This document shows, piece by piece, positions 5,516-7,928 of a stretch of DNA of 7,928 nucleotides. The number at the start of each line of letters is the position of its first letter. Within the stretch, counting starts at the first letter, position 1. The translations under genes were made by a program, and so were the position numbers. This DNA comes from Lachnospiraceae bacterium (GTDB lineage: Bacteria; Bacillota_A; Clostridia; Lachnospirales; Lachnospiraceae). The DNA lies in NCBI GenBank assembly GCA_017437705.1, contig JAFRYJ010000289.1, positions 1-7,928 on the forward strand. Reading direction: 5' to 3'. Below the pieces are notes generated by a model, which saw only the letters and a list, made by a program, of their open reading frames with translations, made no database searches and had not been told where the DNA came from.

Positions 5516-5527
5516 AGAAGGAGCCCA

Positions 5528-7327
5528 ATGGAAGATAAGTGGACCGTTGCCGCAAAGAAGGCGGATTTCAGCGGTATAGCCTCAGAACTGAATATAAGTC
5601 CCTATCTTGTGAGGCTCATGGTCAACAGGGGAATGACGGATCCCGAAGAGATGCGGCATTATCTGTGGGGCACCATGGACGATCTCAGGAGCCCCTATGC
5701 CATGAAGGATATAGAAAAGGGCGCGGACATCATAAGGGAAGCCATACTTTCCGGCGGGAAGATAATGATCTGCGGCGATTACGACGCCGACGGCGTTTTC
5801 TCCTCGTATATCCTCAAGAGGACCATAACGGCCCTGGGCGGCCAGGCCTACGTCAATATACCCGACAGGGTAAAGGAAGGCTACGGCATGAACATGAGGA
5901 TGGCGGAGGAGGCCGTAAGCTCCGGCTTTTCCGCCGTCGTTACCTGCGACAACGGCATCGACACCCGGGAGCCGGTGAAAAGACTGATGGAAGCAGGCAT
6001 CAGGGTGGTGGTGACGGACCATCACGAGGTGCCCCGGGATGATGACGGGAAGGAGATCCTCCCCGACGCCGACGCGGTGATCGATCCCAAGCAGGATGGC
6101 TGCGGATATCCCTTTAAGGGCATCTGCGGCTGTATGGTGGCATACAAGCTGCTGCAGGTCCTTACGGACAGGTTTTCCGCCGCCGGAGACATAAGCATCC
6201 TTAAAGCCCAGCAGCTTATGGACGATCTCACTGTCTATGCAGCCATTGCAACGGTGACCGACGTCATGGAGCTTAAGGACGAAAACAGGATCATCGTAAG
6301 GGAAGGCCTTAAAAAGCTGGCTAAGACGAAGGAGCCGGGCCTTTCGGCCATCATGGACGTCTGCAGTGTGGACAGGGAAAAGCTGTCGGCATACCATATA
6401 GGCTTCATCATCGGCCCCTGCTTCAATGCGGCGGGCAGGCTCTACAACGCGTATCATGCATTTGATCTTCTTGAATGCAGAGATCACGAAAAAGCCTTTG
6501 AGCTGGCTTCAAAGCTGAGGGAGATGAACGACGAGAGGAAGTCTCTCACGGAACAGGCTGTAAAACTGGCGGAAAAAGAGATAGAAGAGCACCCTGAGAT
6601 CAAAAAGGACAGCATCTTCGTGCTGCTGATGCCGCCGGGCACCCACGAGAGCCTTGCCGGTATCATAGCGGGCAGGCTCAAGGAATACTATTCAAGGCCT
6701 GTCATAGCCTTTACGTCGGTGGGGAACGGAATCGTCAAGGGCTCGGGAAGATCCATAGACGAGTACGACCTTATGAAGAATCTGTCGAAATACAAAGAGC
6801 TTTTCATAAATATGGGCGGACACGCCGCGGCCTGCGGCATCACCATGAAAAAGGACGATCTGGAGGAACTGAGCCGCAGGGTAAACGAGGACTCGCCACT
6901 TACGGAGGACCAGCTTGTAAAGAAGGTCCTCATAGACATACCCATGCCCGTCCAGTATATGACTTCGGAATTCATAAGGGAGCTGGATATGATGGAGCCC
7001 TTCGGCAAGGGCAATAAAAAGCCTCTCTTCGCGGAGAGTCATTTCAACATCATGAAGGCTGCGGTAACGGGCAGGAACAGAAACGTCATAAGGATGAAGG
7101 TGAGAAATACATCCGGTCATACCTGTGATGCGGTGCTTTTCGGCGAACCGGAAAAATTCATCCGTTTTCTGACAGACAGCTTCGGCAGGGAGGAATGCGA
7201 CAGGGTCTTCAGCGGAGAGCCCAATAATATTGATGCGGCACTGTCCTATTATCCCGCGGAAGACACCTGGAACGGGAATACCCGCATACAGATAGTGATA
7301 CAGAATTATTGCAGGATCAGCGGATAA
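5528..7327 (+). CDS. recJ: RecJ, single-stranded-DNA-specific 5'-3' exonuclease
   Basis: RecJ degrades single-stranded DNA from the 5' end in recombination and mismatch or base-excision repair, using Mn/Mg held by DHH motifs. The 599-residue product is close to family length (E. coli about 577) and has the motifs in order: CGDYDADG (82-89), VTCDNGID (138-145), VVTDHHE (161-167, the DHH signature), VIDPK..GYPF (184-196), IGPCFNAAGRL (295-305, usually GPRINAAGRL), then the DHHA1 part with THESLAGIIAGRL (372-384) and MGGHAAACG (429-437), and a C-terminal OB-like domain (about 465-599). The start at 5528 is chosen for AAGGAG 4 bases upstream. An open frame extends back to a GTG at 5453, but that codon lies inside a hairpin and adds 25 residues foreign to RecJ. 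It is in line with secDF, 96 bases downstream. Confidence 0.94.
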   Translation: MEDKWTVAAKKADFSGIASELNISPYLVRLMVNRGMTDPEEMRHYLWGTMDDLRSPYAMKDIEKGADIIREAILSGGKIMICGDYDADGVFSSYILKRTITALGGQAYVNIPDRVKEGYGMNMRMAEEAVSSGFSAVVTCDNGIDTREPVKRLMEAGIRVVVTDHHEVPRDDDGKEILPDADAVIDPKQDGCGYPFKGICGCMVAYKLLQVLTDRFSAAGDISILKAQQLMDDLTVYAAIATVTDVMELKDENRIIVREGLKKLAKTKEPGLSAIMDVCSVDREKLSAYHIGFIIGPCFNAAGRLYNAYHAFDLLECRDHEKAFELASKLREMNDERKSLTEQAVKLAEKEIEEHPEIKKDSIFVLLMPPGTHESLAGIIAGRLKEYYSRPVIAFTSVGNGIVKGSGRSIDEYDLMKNLSKYKELFINMGGHAAACGITMKKDDLEELSRRVNEDSPLTEDQLVKKVLIDIPMPVQYMTSEFIRELDMMEPFGKGNKKPLFAESHFNIMKAAVTGRNRNVIRMKVRNTSGHTCDAVLFGEPEKFIRFLTDSFGREECDRVFSGEPNNIDAALSYYPAEDTWNGNTRIQIVIQNYCRISG

Positions 7328-7337
7328 TTAGTATAAT
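7309..7337 (+). promoter_or_regulatory. Candidate apt promoter at the 3' end of recJ
   Basis: TTGCAG (7309-7314, three of six -35 matches), a 17-base spacer and a perfect TATAAT (7332-7337) straddle the recJ stop codon. A start near 7344 would give a leader of about 64 bases ahead of apt. This would let apt be expressed independently of the upstream genes. The -10 is strong and the -35 weak. Confidence 0.4.
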
Positions 7338-7407
7338 GAAATTTATCTTTTTAACCGTTTTGTGAAATAAGATCAACAAATCATTTTATACGAAAGAGGT
7401 ACGAAAA

Positions 7408-7928
7408 ATGGCTAAGAAACTTGAAGATTATGTGATCAGTATCCCCGATTTCCCCATGGAAGGCATCATTTTCCGTGATGTTACCGGCGTCATCAGAGAT
7501 CCCGAAGGCCTCAGAATGGCTATCGACACCCTCACGATGATCTGCGGCGACGTTCATGCGGATCTTATCGCAGGTCCCGAGGCAAGAGGCTTCATCTTCG
7601 GTGTTCCCCTTGCATACAAGCTGGGCCTGGGCTTCATCCCCATAAGGAAGAAGGGCAAACTCCCCAGAGAGACCGTGGAAGAGACATATACGCTTGAGTA
7701 CGGCACAGCCACCGTGGAGATCCACAAGGACGACATCAAGCCCGGACAGCGCGTTGTCCTGGTAGACGATCTTCTTGCCACAGGCGGCACCTGCCTTGCA
7801 AACATCAAGCTTATCGAAAGCCTGGGCGGCGTGGTTGAAAAGGTAGTATGCCTTATCGAGCTTGCAGGCCTTAAGGGCAGGGAACTCCTCAAGGGATACG
7901 ATGTTATATCAGCCATCAAGTACGAAGG
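7408..7928 (+). CDS. apt: Adenine phosphoribosyltransferase (partial, cut by the right edge)
   Basis: Apt converts adenine and PRPP to AMP and pyrophosphate in purine salvage, in the cytoplasm. The first 173 codons are present. They begin MAKKLEDYVISIPDFP and show GIIFRDVTGV (19-28), the GPEARGF segment (57-63), IPIRKKGKLP (77-86) and the PRPP-binding motif VLVDDLLATGGT (117-128). Clostridial Apt proteins are about 170-175 residues, so only a few residues are likely missing past the edge. AAGAGGT (7394-7400) lies 7 bases before the ATG. The gene follows recJ after 80 bases with no visible terminator between them. In related Firmicutes apt often precedes relA (established context, not visible here). 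Confidence 0.95.
   Translation, partial: MAKKLEDYVISIPDFPMEGIIFRDVTGVIRDPEGLRMAIDTLTMICGDVHADLIAGPEARGFIFGVPLAYKLGLGFIPIRKKGKLPRETVEETYTLEYGTATVEIHKDDIKPGQRVVLVDDLLATGGTCLANIKLIESLGGVVEKVVCLIELAGLKGRELLKGYDVISAIKYE

Noticed and set aside
5453..5527. Upstream GTG start that would extend RecJ by 25 residues
   Set aside because: The codon lies within a perfect hairpin and has no ribosome site, and the added residues do not resemble RecJ; the ATG at 5528 has AAGGAG.

Overview
The window looks like a chromosomal segment of a Clostridia-class Firmicute, most likely Lachnospiraceae. The evidence is the SCIFF peptide and radical SAM maturase pair (close to a signature of Clostridia), a FeoA-FeoB fusion preceded by a separate FeoA, a single-chain SecDF, strong AGGAGG-type ribosome sites and heavy use of AGG/AGA arginine codons. 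The species assignment is inference. Stop codons TAA, TAG and TGA all end normal genes here, so the standard bacterial code applies.

Left part (1-1189, minus strand): a ferrous-iron uptake operon, feoA followed after 10 bases by a feoA-feoB fusion. The fusion carries an in-frame TAA exactly where FeoB proteins normally have a Tyr. The FeoB reading frame continues unbroken on the far side of the stop to the window edge, so the gene is either a recent pseudogene or carries a sequence error.

Control region (1190-1700): this is the most unusual part. Two minus-strand promoters (TTGACA, 17-base spacer, -10 box) lie exactly 329 bases apart and both point at feoA. Each carries two copies of a GTTAG-N6-CTAAC palindrome, 25 bases apart, placed identically relative to the -35 and -10 boxes. 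The TTAG-N6-CTAA unit is the one that makes up the DtxR/IdeR iron-repressor box. Between the promoters lies a strongly structured RNA region. It has a perfect 11-bp stem, an overlapping 12-bp stem and a terminator hairpin with a seven-T tract, arranged like a riboswitch or attenuator, or alternatively an iron-regulated small RNA. I cannot match it to a known RNA class. A divergent extended -10 promoter faces right toward scfA.

Right part (1701-7928, plus strand): scfA (47-residue six-cysteine precursor peptide), scfB (radical SAM/SPASM maturase), secDF (protein export), recJ (single-strand DNA exonuclease) and apt (adenine salvage, cut by the right edge). scfB and secDF overlap by ATGA, so a RiPP maturase is translationally coupled to a Sec export subunit. 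Hairpins without T-tracts lie between scfA and scfB and between secDF and recJ, and probably adjust stoichiometry or mRNA stability rather than stop transcription. recJ and apt are separated by 80 bases, with a candidate apt promoter at the end of recJ.
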